In this document: piece by piece, positions 24,461 to 33,490 of the stretch
Position numbering within the stretch: the stretch's first letter is position 1
Layout of the letters: every line of letters begins with the position of its first letter
NCBI GenBank assembly: GCA_023425025.1
Contig: JAFADG010000012.1
Location: forward strand, 62,001-126,000
Reading direction: 5' to 3'
Origin: Bacillota bacterium
Lineage (GTDB): Bacteria; Bacillota; Clostridia; Christensenellales; Aristaeellaceae
Length of the DNA: 64,000 nucleotides
Translations under genes and position numbers: made by a program
Notes under the pieces: model-generated
What the model was told of the DNA's origin: nothing
Database searches by the model: none
What the model saw: only the letters and a program-made list of their open reading frames with translations

Positions 24461-26152
24461 ATGCAGGCAATTCGCTATGCTATGGCTGTCCTTTATCTGG
24501 CGGCTGCGTTGGGGAGCCCTGCCCAATGGACTGACGGCATCACGGAAATTGGGCCGGAAGAAGAGGCAATATACTTCATGGAAGCGCTGCAAGAGGGCGG
24601 CTGGCAGTATGCGGCCAATTATTGCACCGATCCCGATGAGTTTGAAAAATGGACGCCGCCCTTTGTGACCAAGTATCTGGTCTTCCCTTCCGTTGACGAC
24701 ATACAGGTGAAGCAAGCGCTGGTCAGCGGCGATACGGCGGAGGTCACGCTGTCCCTGACCGCGGCGGATTTTGACGCGGTGGGAAAAGATGGATATGCAC
24801 TTGGCGAGGATTTTTTGTACAGCCTGTGTCTAAGCGATGAATATGCGACGGAGAATGTGCTGAACGATGAGAATTTGATGTGGCTGATAAACGGTTCTGG
24901 CGAACTGATGGCGCAGTTAAAACAGCACCGCAAACAGTATGAAATACCTTTTGCACTGAAAAATGTGCAGGGGGAATGGCTGATTGACCTCACGGCGACG
25001 AAGGAACTGCGGCAGCCGGACGCGCTGGCGGTTGCTCCCTTGTCCTATGGCACACTGAGCCAGGACTATGCCCAGAGGCGCTACTATGTAAAGGATGCGC
25101 TGTACAGCAAAGCGCTTTCGTACCCCGAGGATATACCCTGGGGGGATTGGCTGCAAAGCATCACAGTGGATGCGGTTTTTGCCGCCCTTGGGCAGCCTGT
25201 ATGGAACGTGTGGCTGCGGCTGCAGGCGCAGGGGGATGCGGAAGGGCTGTACGGGTTTTCTGCCGGCGATTCCGGGGCGCAATGCGCACCTGGGCTGGTA
25301 GAATACGCCGAGTTCGGCGTTTCGGTTCGCGACCGGCGCTGGGCAACGATCGGCGGACAAGCCTGCGGCGTGTTGGAAATGCACATTCCCGGGGCGGGAA
25401 GCGGGCCGCTTGGGGATATCGCCCTCCAGTGCAGGCGGCGCATGAATATTTGGACGCCGCTGTATTTTGAGGAAGGGCTGATCTTTTCATTAAGCGGTGT
25501 TCCCTATGATTCCGGATATCCGGCGGGCGGTGTGTCCTTTGAGATCAACCGCTTTCTGCGGTTCGGGGAAGATAACGGGATGTCAAAAGACGATACCCTG
25601 GGCCAGTGGATGGCGAATGAACTTGCCCACCAGGATTCCGCTTATTATGTTTTCCAGGACATGCCCGAAGGGATCGGCGACCTGCCCGTGATCAACAGCG
25701 AATATGCGCTGTACCAACTGGAAGGCACCGTGAAAAAGGAGCAGGGTGATTTTGGGGTATACGATGTGACCTTTGCCCTGCAAACGCCGGCGGACGGCGT
25801 GTGGGTGGAAGCCTTTGAACAATGCTCCAGCGAGTGCGATGCAATCGACAGCTTCGACCTCATGGGGGCGGAAAGCACCGCGAGGGAGAAGCTGCAAGGC
25901 GGCTTTGATCTGCTGGTGCTTGTGCGCATGGAGGGAAGGCCGGAGCAGGAGCTGGCGGCGCTGCTCTCTTCGCTGAAGCTTTCCGCAACCTTTTCCTGTG
26001 AGGAATGGAATTTTTGTTACGAGCAGCACGGTACCACCCGCCGCATCGGCCCCCGGACCACGCTGCCTGTTGATCTTTCGAACATGGAATATTGGCCGGG
26101 GACGCTGTTTGATCTCCCTCGCGCCGAGAGAATCTATGCCGACGAGCAATAA
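24461..26152 (+). CDS. Secreted protein of unknown function
   Basis: A 563-residue protein I do not recognise. The first 22 residues (MQAIRYAMAVLYLAAALGS) look like a Sec signal peptide without a lipobox. Residues 30-180 form a small acidic alpha/beta region with alternating hydrophobic strands (ALVSGDTAEVTLSLTAADF), similar in feel to NTF2-like or DUF4878-type secreted domains. The C-terminal half is rich in Gly, Trp and acidic residues, ending in two Cys (ECDAIDSF region, TFSCEEWNFCYE). A purine-rich AGGAAGAAAAG precedes the ATG. Nothing nearby suggests a pathway; the gene is divergent from the transsulfuration operon. Confidence 0.75.
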   Translation: MQAIRYAMAVLYLAAALGSPAQWTDGITEIGPEEEAIYFMEALQEGGWQYAANYCTDPDEFEKWTPPFVTKYLVFPSVDDIQVKQALVSGDTAEVTLSLTAADFDAVGKDGYALGEDFLYSLCLSDEYATENVLNDENLMWLINGSGELMAQLKQHRKQYEIPFALKNVQGEWLIDLTATKELRQPDALAVAPLSYGTLSQDYAQRRYYVKDALYSKALSYPEDIPWGDWLQSITVDAVFAALGQPVWNVWLRLQAQGDAEGLYGFSAGDSGAQCAPGLVEYAEFGVSVRDRRWATIGGQACGVLEMHIPGAGSGPLGDIALQCRRRMNIWTPLYFEEGLIFSLSGVPYDSGYPAGGVSFEINRFLRFGEDNGMSKDDTLGQWMANELAHQDSAYYVFQDMPEGIGDLPVINSEYALYQLEGTVKKEQGDFGVYDVTFALQTPADGVWVEAFEQCSSECDAIDSFDLMGAESTAREKLQGGFDLLVLVRMEGRPEQELAALLSSLKLSATFSCEEWNFCYEQHGTTRRIGPRTTLPVDLSNMEYWPGTLFDLPRAERIYADEQ

Positions 26153-26279
26153 GCGCGGTACGGCAAACCGTCAAAAGCGGGGTTTTGATCATGCAGACGC
26201 GGTGTTTGATCTTTTCCGGCAGGACCGGTCGGAAGAAAGCCGAATAAGCATACCGTAAGCTTATAAGGGGGAGTGTTTG

Positions 26280-26474
26280 ATGGGAGACAAGCGGTTCGTC
26301 AAGATTTATAGCCAGGGTACTTTCAATTGCACGGAAATATGGGTGGACAAGGAGACAGGCGTCAACTACCTTTTCCGCCAATCCGGTTACGCCGGCGGCA
26401 TGTCGGTGCTGCTGGACAAGGATGGGAAGCCGGTTATTTCGAAGCTGTCGCCCATGGAGCTGGAGCGGTATTGA
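26280..26474 (+). CDS. Small conserved protein, DUF6440-like
   Basis: A 64-residue protein with the run IWVDKETGVNYLFRQSGYAGG followed by LLDKDGKPVI, which I recognise as the pattern of the small DUF6440 family found in Firmicutes. The function is unknown. The ATG at 26280 follows AAGGGGGAG. It sits alone between the secreted orphan and the attenuator-controlled ABC exporter. No signal peptide or membrane segment is seen. Confidence 0.75.
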   Translation: MGDKRFVKIYSQGTFNCTEIWVDKETGVNYLFRQSGYAGGMSVLLDKDGKPVISKLSPMELERY

Positions 26475-26551
26475 TGGCGGGTGCGCTGCCTTGTATAAGC
26501 AGGTTCGTATAAACCAATGGTTTACAGATGCACGGGCAGGACAAATTCAGC

Positions 26552-26581
26552 TTGACAAGGGCAGCCGACATCCGTTACAAT
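26552..26581 (+). promoter_or_regulatory. Promoter of the leader peptide-ABC exporter unit
   Basis: TTGACA (26552-26557), an 18-base spacer and TACAAT (26576-26581). The transcript would begin near 26588, just before the leader peptide's ribosome binding site. Confidence 0.7.
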
Positions 26582-26609
26582 CATCCTATCAAACGAAGGA
26601 GGTGGCAGT

Positions 26610-26675
26610 ATGACAACCAAGACAGGCATCATGCGGAATCGGAAGTCGTATTGCCTGATCCATCGGGCAATCTAG
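26610..26675 (+). CDS. Regulatory leader peptide (21 residues)
   Basis: A 21-codon frame (MTTKTGIMRNRKSYCLIH plus three residues) starts ten bases after a strong AGGAGG and ends at TAG 26673-26675. Its 3' part contains an ATTGCC/GGCAAT stem (26650-26655 with 26666-26671). A terminator follows at 26707-26740, and then the ABC exporter. The order promoter, short peptide, alternative stems, terminator, transporter matches ribosome-mediated attenuation, as known for BmrB-bmrCD and several antibiotic resistance genes. The peptide sequence itself is not one I recognise. Confidence 0.65.
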   Translation: MTTKTGIMRNRKSYCLIHRAI

Positions 26676-26706
26676 CTTTTGCGCGGGCGCATAACGCCTC
26701 TTGTAC

Positions 26707-26740
26707 AAAGCACTTCTGATTTTTGCAGAGGTGCTTTTTT
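26707..26740 (+). terminator. Attenuator terminator before the ABC exporter
   Basis: AGCACTTCTG (26709-26718) pairs with CAGAGGTGCT (26726-26735), running into six T residues. CGCCTCT (26695-26701) can pair instead with AGAGGTG (26727-26733), an antiterminator, and is itself able to pair with GGCG at 26686-26689. Confidence 0.8.
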
Positions 26741-26779
26741 GCATGTTTCTATTCGTGCGAAAAAGAAAGAGGAGAATGC

Positions 26780-28516
<1,737 letters not shown>

Positions 28517-28536
28517 CCGGAAGGATACGGTTTTGC

Positions 28537-28569
28537 GGGGAAGGGGCTTTTTCAAAAAGCCCCTTCCCC
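28537..28569 (+). terminator. Terminator / palindromic repeat after the ABC exporter
   Basis: GGGGAAGGGGCTTTTT and its exact complement are separated by one base (28537-28552, 28554-28569). It is the same hairpin class as 32349-32386 and 43016-43053. Confidence 0.75.
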
Positions 28570-28760
28570 TTCCGCAAGCTCAATCGTCGCACTGCTTCAC
28601 TGCCGTTCGCCCCATCTGGCTCAATCGTCGCGCCGGTTCGCTACCGCTCCCATCGCTTGTTTCGCCAGCCTCCTCCACCCCTCCCTTTTCCGCCGCAGGC
28701 GGGGTCGGGGTTACGGAGCCACCGGCGGCGCTCGGCTCACTCACCCCATCCCGAAAAACT
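28570..28760. repeat. Dispersed intergenic repeat, copy 2
   Basis: The phrase CTCAATCGTCGC occurs twice here (28580 and 28621), each after or before CATCTGG. It continues into GCTACCGCTC and TTTCGCCAGCCTCCTCC as at 14692-14790. No gene is seen. Confidence 0.65.
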
Positions 28761-28830
28761 TTCCTAACATAGAGGAATCATGTTATATTGGTTGTACCTG
28801 CCGATAACGGCGGCGATGAGAATCAATATC

Positions 28831-28864
28831 GGAGGCTGAGAACGCGTCGGCCTCCATTTTTTTT
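28831..28864 (+). terminator. Intrinsic terminator in a gene-free spacer
   Basis: GGAGGC and GCCTCC (28831-28836, 28850-28855) are followed by a run of nine T. No gene ends just before it, so it closes either a small RNA or an attenuated leader for the gene at 29036. Confidence 0.7.
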
Positions 28865-28914
28865 GGATTTTTCAGTCAAAAAGAACGTATTTTGAAAAAG
28901 TTGCTTTCGCGGGC

Positions 28915-28944
28915 TTTACCTTGAAATAAGTTGTGCGATATAAA
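28915..28944 (+). promoter_or_regulatory. Possible promoter of the TTG-start orphan
   Basis: TTTACC (28915-28920), an 18-base spacer and TATAAA (28939-28944). The -35 is poor. Confidence 0.35.
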
Positions 28945-29035
28945 TAAATGGGGGATTTCATCCATCCCGCTGCTGTAAGCGCAAGCACGCGGAACAAAAG
29001 GGCCGGGCGGAGCCGGCCGTGGAGGGAACGATACC

Positions 29036-30526
29036 TTGAAAGCCCAAAGCATTTACCGTACCATTTGTGAAAACATAACGCCGGAGGGGCGGCTGCCCCA
29101 GGGCTTTTTGATTGCGGACAAGGACGCCCAGCCTGGGAAGATCTGTTTTGCGCCGGGAGCGAAAGACGGCATCGGCCTGTTTCACAAGGAGCATCACCTG
29201 GACAGGGTCAGCGTGAAGATCGTGCAGTACATGAAGACCGGGTCGTACGCTTATATTGCCGGGCTTTTGCGCATGTACAGAACGCTGCAGGTCATTGACC
29301 CTGTGATCAAGCACATCCAAAGCAATCACGAGGCTTTTGATGCGCGCCAGGTGATCGATTTTGCCTTTGAGCTTGTGTTTGAAAGCATGGAAATTGAACC
29401 TGTGAAATTCGGGATAGCGCTGCTGGGTATGTTCGATTTCAGCGGTGAGCCGCAAATTGTGAACGCGGTCATGGCCCTTGCGCTGTATGATGAGTTTACG
29501 CTTTTTTCGCTTGTGGCCTTAAAGAATTGGGAAGACGGCAACGTTCATCAATTTTTTATTGCCCAAAGGGTGCAGGGGTGGGGGAAAGTTCATGCCGTGG
29601 AGCTGCTGAAGGCGGACACGGAGGAAATACGGGACTGGATTTTGCGCTATGGCTGCAAAAACCATGTGATGGATGCTTATCTTGGCCTGACCTGCGCAAT
29701 CAAGGGCAACCTGATCGAGGCGCTGCGCATGGATGTTATGGACAGCGGGCTGTTCGACGGCATCTGCGTGATTATCGACGCATTGCTCGTGGAGGGGCCT
29801 GTGGCAGGGATCAATGACTACGAGCATGCCGAAGACGCCCTGCGCCTGTACCTGCAATCAGCGACAAAGCACGCCGCCACATTAAAGCATCTCTGGCATG
29901 TGCTGAATGTTCGGGACTGGCTGACGAATGCACAGAACGGCTATAAGGAGGAACTGCTGGTACTGTGCGCGTGCATCGCGGGCATGCCGCGCTGGCATGG
30001 GCTGATCAAAGACGCGGTGGCGCAAGGCGAGGAAGAAATGCTGTTTTGCGCTGTCGATTCGGCAAAACGGCTGCAGATGGATATATCCGCCCTACTCATC
30101 AAAACCGTTATGAAAAAGCCGGTGGAATGCAGCGCGTACATATCCATGCTCTACGGCCGCGCGGAATACGCGAAACGGCTGACCGCAACCTATGAAAAAA
30201 CGCTGCCGCTCACGGAGATGGCCACAGGCATGGGCGATGACCATTTTGCCGCCGAGCTGCAAAGAGAGCACCAGTGCCTGGAGCATGTGCTTGCGGAATT
30301 GGGCCCGTACCCGAACATGGGCGCAAAACTGCTGGAAGCCGCGCTGCAATCTCCCGTGGTGAGGGAGCGGAGCATGGCCTTGAGCGTTTTGGAAAAATGG
30401 AGCGAAGACCTGTGGGTGTCGGTATGGCACATTTCGCCATCGGTGGGCGGCGTGTTGAAAAGAATCGCGCTGGAGGAAGTGGATGAGGAACTGCGGATGC
30501 GCATGGTAAAGCTGCTGAGCAAATGA
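29036..30526 (+). CDS. Cytoplasmic helical-repeat protein of unknown function
   Basis: A 496-residue protein I do not recognise. No signal peptide or membrane segment is seen. The sequence is strongly alpha-helical, with repeated 30-40 residue units and short turns (for example VMALALYDEFTLFSLVAL, IRDWILRYGCKNHVMDAY, ALSVLEKWSEDLWVSVW near the end), which suggests a HEAT- or ARM-like solenoid. It starts with TTG at 29036, nine bases after GGAGGG; no better ATG is near. A strong terminator follows at 30651-30683. It appears monocistronic. A scaffold role would fit a solenoid, but that is only a fold-based guess. Confidence 0.75.
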   Translation: MKAQSIYRTICENITPEGRLPQGFLIADKDAQPGKICFAPGAKDGIGLFHKEHHLDRVSVKIVQYMKTGSYAYIAGLLRMYRTLQVIDPVIKHIQSNHEAFDARQVIDFAFELVFESMEIEPVKFGIALLGMFDFSGEPQIVNAVMALALYDEFTLFSLVALKNWEDGNVHQFFIAQRVQGWGKVHAVELLKADTEEIRDWILRYGCKNHVMDAYLGLTCAIKGNLIEALRMDVMDSGLFDGICVIIDALLVEGPVAGINDYEHAEDALRLYLQSATKHAATLKHLWHVLNVRDWLTNAQNGYKEELLVLCACIAGMPRWHGLIKDAVAQGEEEMLFCAVDSAKRLQMDISALLIKTVMKKPVECSAYISMLYGRAEYAKRLTATYEKTLPLTEMATGMGDDHFAAELQREHQCLEHVLAELGPYPNMGAKLLEAALQSPVVRERSMALSVLEKWSEDLWVSVWHISPSVGGVLKRIALEEVDEELRMRMVKLLSK

Positions 30527-30650
30527 GGCTGTCCGCCGCTGGACGCAGTGGCACTTGGCTGGTTTGCTCGCTTTTCCTTCAGGCAGAGGAAGCCTCGCCT
30601 TTATCGGTTTTCGCGACTTTGTTCCGCAATGCTGCATCACAGTTATATGC

Positions 30651-30683
30651 AGCGGCCGGTGCAAACAGCGGGCCGCTTTTTTT
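30651..30683 (+). terminator. Terminator of the helical-repeat gene
   Basis: AGCGGCC (30651-30657) pairs with GGCCGCT (30671-30677), followed by seven T. It lies 125 bases after the stop. Confidence 0.8.
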
Positions 30684-30832
30684 ATGGTTTTTTACGCTTG
30701 CCGTGATTCCGGCACAAAACAGCATGCAATGCCTGCCGCCCCTTCGCCAAATTTTGTCCGTATATCGTTCAAGGCTTAGTTCGCAGGCTTTTCTGACGAT
30801 ATATGCTTTAGTTATCAAAGGAGAACAGCAGC

Positions 30833-32323
30833 ATGGACGATTCACAACAAAACACGATAGGCATAAACGGCAGCGGCGACATGCAGCTTGCCGGCAGCAC
30901 GGATGAGGCTGCTCTTAGTGCGCAGGCGCCGATAGAGCCGGTCCTCCCGCCGGTGGATGCGGTGATACGTGTTGTCACCGATGAGGGCGAGTTGAACGCA
31001 TACCTGCGCATCGATCCGCCCGAGAACGGCGGCGCGTGCCCAACCTTTGAAAAGATGCAGTATGCGCTGGCCGCCGCCGGGATTGCCTATAACATCGATA
31101 TGGGAAAGCTCAGGGAGCTGGAAGCTGCGCCTGTTTACGGCAGCTTTATTCCCATCGCCGCGGGTTACGCGCCGAAGGATGGCGTGAACGGAACGGCGGC
31201 ATTTTTTGTTCGGACCGAAAAGCCCAATATGACGCCGAAAATCAGGGAAGACGGCACGGTGGACTATTTTGATCTGGATATTGTGGAGAACGTGAAAAAA
31301 GGCCAGGTGCTGTGTACAATCACCCTGCCTACGGAAGGCACGCCCGGCAGGTCGGTGAAGGGGAAGGAGCTTGCGCAGGTAAAAGGCCGGCCGGTGGCCT
31401 CATACGTGGGCAGCAATACGGAGCTTACGGAAGACGGCACGGCCATTGTATCCAAAATCGACGGGCAGGTCGTCTTCGCCAATCACCGCATATCCGTCAA
31501 CGAAACCTTCCGCGTGCGGGAGAATGTGGACCATTCCACCGGCAATCTCAATGTGGTCGGCAATATCGTGATTGCGGGCACGGTCATGCCCGGATTTCGG
31601 GTGGAGGCCACCGGCAACATACAGGTGGGCGGCGTGGTGGAATCCGCTTTGCTCAAGGCCGGCGGGAACATCCGGCTGCAAGGCGGCATCATCGGCAGCG
31701 AGGTTACCTGCGATGGGAATGTTACGGGCCGGTTTATGGAAAGATGCGGCATGTTTGTCAAGGGCGACGTGCAGGCTGAGTATATTATTGACTCCAACAT
31801 ACGCTGCGGCAAAAATATCAGGGCCGTCGGCAGGGATGCCAAGATCATTGGGGGCAGCCTGATCGCCGGTGAAAACATAGAATCGCGGACCATTGGTTCG
31901 CCCGCCGGCGTTTCCACCAGGCTGGAATTGGGCACCGACCCTGGTATTCTGCAAAGGCAGCAGCAGCTGGTGGCGCAGATTGCCGATCTGGAAAAGTCTT
32001 TAAAGAGCATGCAGCCGCTTCTGGAGCTGCTTTATCAATTGAAGAGCGCGGGGGCCCTGACGCCGGACAAGCGGGAAATATTCGAGAACGTCAGCTACAG
32101 CTTTGAAAGCAATTCCACGATTTTAGATGCTGACCGGCAGGAGCTTGCGGAAATCAACCAGCAGCTTGCGAAAAAGGGCTATGGCCGTGTGGTCTGCACC
32201 GAAACGCTGCATTTTGGGTGTGTTGTGGTGATTGGCGGCGAGTCCTTCTATGTGAAAAAGGACATGCCCTTCGCGGGGCTTTATTATCAGGATGGGGAGA
32301 TCAGGGTGGGGATGGCGAGGTAG
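30833..32323 (+). CDS. FapA (DUF342) family protein
   Basis: A 496-residue FapA-type protein. After an acidic N-terminal tail (about 60 residues) comes the polymerising beta-helix core, with repeated short strands rich in Gly, Val and Asn (NLNVVGNIVIAGTVMPGFRVEATGNIQVGGVVESALLKAGGNI and following units, each side shown in short periods of about 18 residues), and then a coiled coil (QQQLVAQIADLEKSLKSM). Homologues are linked to flagellar assembly or cell-shape processes in Firmicutes and Vibrio; the exact role is unclear. No flagellar gene lies near. AAAGGAGAA precedes the ATG. Confidence 0.88.
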   Translation: MDDSQQNTIGINGSGDMQLAGSTDEAALSAQAPIEPVLPPVDAVIRVVTDEGELNAYLRIDPPENGGACPTFEKMQYALAAAGIAYNIDMGKLRELEAAPVYGSFIPIAAGYAPKDGVNGTAAFFVRTEKPNMTPKIREDGTVDYFDLDIVENVKKGQVLCTITLPTEGTPGRSVKGKELAQVKGRPVASYVGSNTELTEDGTAIVSKIDGQVVFANHRISVNETFRVRENVDHSTGNLNVVGNIVIAGTVMPGFRVEATGNIQVGGVVESALLKAGGNIRLQGGIIGSEVTCDGNVTGRFMERCGMFVKGDVQAEYIIDSNIRCGKNIRAVGRDAKIIGGSLIAGENIESRTIGSPAGVSTRLELGTDPGILQRQQQLVAQIADLEKSLKSMQPLLELLYQLKSAGALTPDKREIFENVSYSFESNSTILDADRQELAEINQQLAKKGYGRVVCTETLHFGCVVVIGGESFYVKKDMPFAGLYYQDGEIRVGMAR

Positions 32324-32348
32324 GCCGTGGAAGAATGACGGAAGTATT

Positions 32349-32386
32349 GCGGGGAAGGAGCTTTTTGAAAAAATCTCCTTCCCCGC
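32349..32386 (+). terminator. Terminator / palindromic repeat after the FapA-like gene
   Basis: GCGGGGAAGGAG (32349-32360) and CTCCTTCCCCGC (32375-32386) enclose a CTTTTT/AAAAA core. The tail ACCCTATCCTGAAAAACTTTC follows. Confidence 0.7.
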
Positions 32387-32454
32387 ACCCTATCCTGAAA
32401 AACTTTCATTTATGAGTAATTTCAGATATTAATTCAGGAGGGGCGGCTAGAAGC

Positions 32455-33213
32455 ATGTCTGTTCAGGGAAATATGCTGCATGAAGAAATGGAATTTCCCA
32501 AGCTCTTTGCCTCCTATGAGGAGAGGGAATACGGCATACTGTTTTATGATACGGAAGATGGAGAATCCCACGACAGCAACCATGCCGTTTTGTACCCTGA
32601 TAAGATCAGAGATTTCGAGAAAACGGTTCTGGAAATCAGGGCGTTTTATTTGGATAAGGGCCTTGTGCCCAGAATCTATCAGCCGTTTGAAGAAGGATAT
32701 TTTGCAAAAAGGAAAGCCGTACTCGGAAAATGCGGGTATGGCGTGCAAATGTACGGCAAGAACAGGTTTATGCTTTTGACGGATGAAAACAAAATCAATG
32801 TGCCCCGGCGGCTGGACATACGCAGAATCACAACGTGGGATGAGCGGATCGCCAGGGATATCTTTCTTCCGGCGGAGGAGAAATATGCCATCGCGGTGGA
32901 ACAGAAAGGCATGCAAAAGAGCTGCTATTATTTGTTTGCCGGCATGCTGGGCGATGAGGTTGCCGCCATTGTCTCTTTTCACACATCGCAATTTGACTGT
33001 ACCAGGTTTGATACCATTGAAACGGCGCCAAAGCACCGGGGAAAAGGGTATGCCAGGGAGATGCTGAGCTTTGCCGCGGATTATTGCAGGGAAAAGGGTT
33101 TTCGAAATTGCTTTCAATGGCCTATGCATGCGACGTCGGAAAGAATGTGCTATGAGGCGGGGTTTCGGGTTGCGTTCGAGGTGGAGGCTGGAGTGGCGGT
33201 GGGGGAAGGGTAA
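32455..33213 (+). CDS. GNAT family acetyltransferase
   Basis: A 252-residue protein. The C-terminal half is a GNAT domain: strand AAIVSFHTSQFDCTRF, then the acetyl-CoA loop KHRGKGYAREML (R/Q-x-x-G-x-G/A type), then a helix and CYEAGFR. The N-terminal half (residues 1-110) is a separate alpha/beta unit, so the substrate site is probably built from both. AGGAGGGGCGG precedes the ATG. The substrate is not predictable. It stands alone between two palindromic repeats. Confidence 0.87.
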   Translation: MSVQGNMLHEEMEFPKLFASYEEREYGILFYDTEDGESHDSNHAVLYPDKIRDFEKTVLEIRAFYLDKGLVPRIYQPFEEGYFAKRKAVLGKCGYGVQMYGKNRFMLLTDENKINVPRRLDIRRITTWDERIARDIFLPAEEKYAIAVEQKGMQKSCYYLFAGMLGDEVAAIVSFHTSQFDCTRFDTIETAPKHRGKGYAREMLSFAADYCREKGFRNCFQWPMHATSERMCYEAGFRVAFEVEAGVAVGEG

Positions 33214-33265
33214 TGTATCGGAGGAATGTAAAATTGTGGATGATTTGTATTGGGTTAGCGTCAAC

Positions 33266-33309
33266 GCAGGGGCGTAGGGGGATTTCGATTTCCCCCTTAA
33301 TGCCCCTGC
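33266..33309. repeat. Long intergenic hairpin
   Basis: GCAGGGGC/GCCCCTGC outside and AGGGGGA/TTCCCCCT inside form a nested stem after the GNAT gene. There is no T tract. It resembles the short GGGGCG palindrome at 14873. Confidence 0.5.
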
Positions 33310-33430
33310 ACCCCCGTCACTCCCTTGAAGCGACCAGGGGCTGCGGATGAAAATGACACATTTATAGTACAAGGAAAAGTTATTGAAGTTATAGTAGCTG
33401 ATTCAAAAAAATGATATAGGAATTGGGTTC

Positions 33431-33485
33431 CCAAAGGGATATATCCCTTTGGCAGGAGCCCAGGGGACCGCGCCCCCTGGGCTCC
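33431..33485. repeat. Dispersed double-hairpin repeat, copy 2
   Basis: CCAAAGGGAT-AT-ATCCCTTTGG (33431-33452), then a 12-pair stem GGAGCCCAGGGG with its complement (33455-33485). It has the same two-hairpin layout as 3385-3432. It abuts the uvrB stop and may terminate it. Confidence 0.75.
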
Positions 33486-33490
33486 TCGTC

